A DNA stretch of 27,277 nucleotides from Chara braunii. Its lineage: Eukaryota > Streptophyta > Charophyceae > Charales > Characeae. The notes beneath the pieces are model-generated. The model did not search any database and had not been told where the DNA came from. It saw nothing but the letters and a program-made list of their open reading frames with translations. The stretch spans positions 761,647 through 788,923 of the forward strand of contig BFEA01000171.1 in assembly GCA_003427395.1 (NCBI GenBank). The letters are read 5' to 3'. The position numbers and the translations under genes are program-made. Positions 27,152-27,277 of this stretch are shown here, piece by piece (within the stretch, counting starts at the first letter, position 1; each line of letters opens with the position of its first letter).

Positions 27152-27277
<126 letters not shown>

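Overview
The window looks like repeat-rich nuclear DNA from a eukaryote of the green lineage. Three things support this. An AT-rich fragment near 2.0 kb encodes the start of plastid ribosomal protein S7, so the organism has or had a plastid and the fragment looks like nuclear-inserted plastid DNA. U6 snRNA-derived copies carry a plant-like 3' end. Long microsatellites, poly(A) tracts and satellites exclude an organelle or bacterial contig. A charophyte-type alga is possible, but I cannot fix the species.

Layout: 1-1.2 kb holds microsatellites, a poly(A)-ended segment and a 35-base poly(C) run. 1.9-2.15 kb holds the truncated rps7. 2.2-7.4 kb is gene-poor, with degenerate tandem repeats at 3.5-4.9 kb. 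7.4-9.5 kb contains a tRNA-like T-arm, poly(A)-ended segments, a degenerate ~30-bp repeat folded into an inverted repeat around a (TG)n/(CG)n tract, and a CCT/TTC tract. 9.6-10.5 kb is a degenerate array with nine CACGTG palindromes. 10.7-12.0 kb contains a 26-bp minisatellite, a U2 snRNA 5'-end-derived segment and a tandem array built on the 3' part of U6 snRNA. 12.0-15.3 kb has duplications, AGC/AGCAAG-rich tracts and microsatellites. At 15.5 kb there is a complete type III hammerhead ribozyme fold. 15.6-18.1 kb is unassigned. 18.4-20.9 kb is a satellite with an exact 363-bp unit, each unit carrying a 70-bp hairpin.

The only convincing protein-coding region is 21.5-25.4 kb, all on the + strand. 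It contains a short coiled-coil ORF, an unrecognised 241-aa ORF, a longer unrecognised protein with a repeated Trp-rich module, and a histone H3-like protein. The H3-like protein has a long basic N-terminal region, an H3 fold interrupted by a 26-bp GT...AG-bounded insertion, and an unusual Lys/Pro-rich C-terminal tail. Several in-frame stops separate these ORFs, so the locus is either an intron-containing gene (or genes) that I cannot fully resolve or a decaying one. 25.7-27.3 kb returns to GA/AC microsatellites with a duplicated ~120-160-bp block.

No operon-like organisation is expected. The main interest is the set of RNA-derived elements (U2, U6, hammerhead, hairpin satellite) and the odd H3-like gene.
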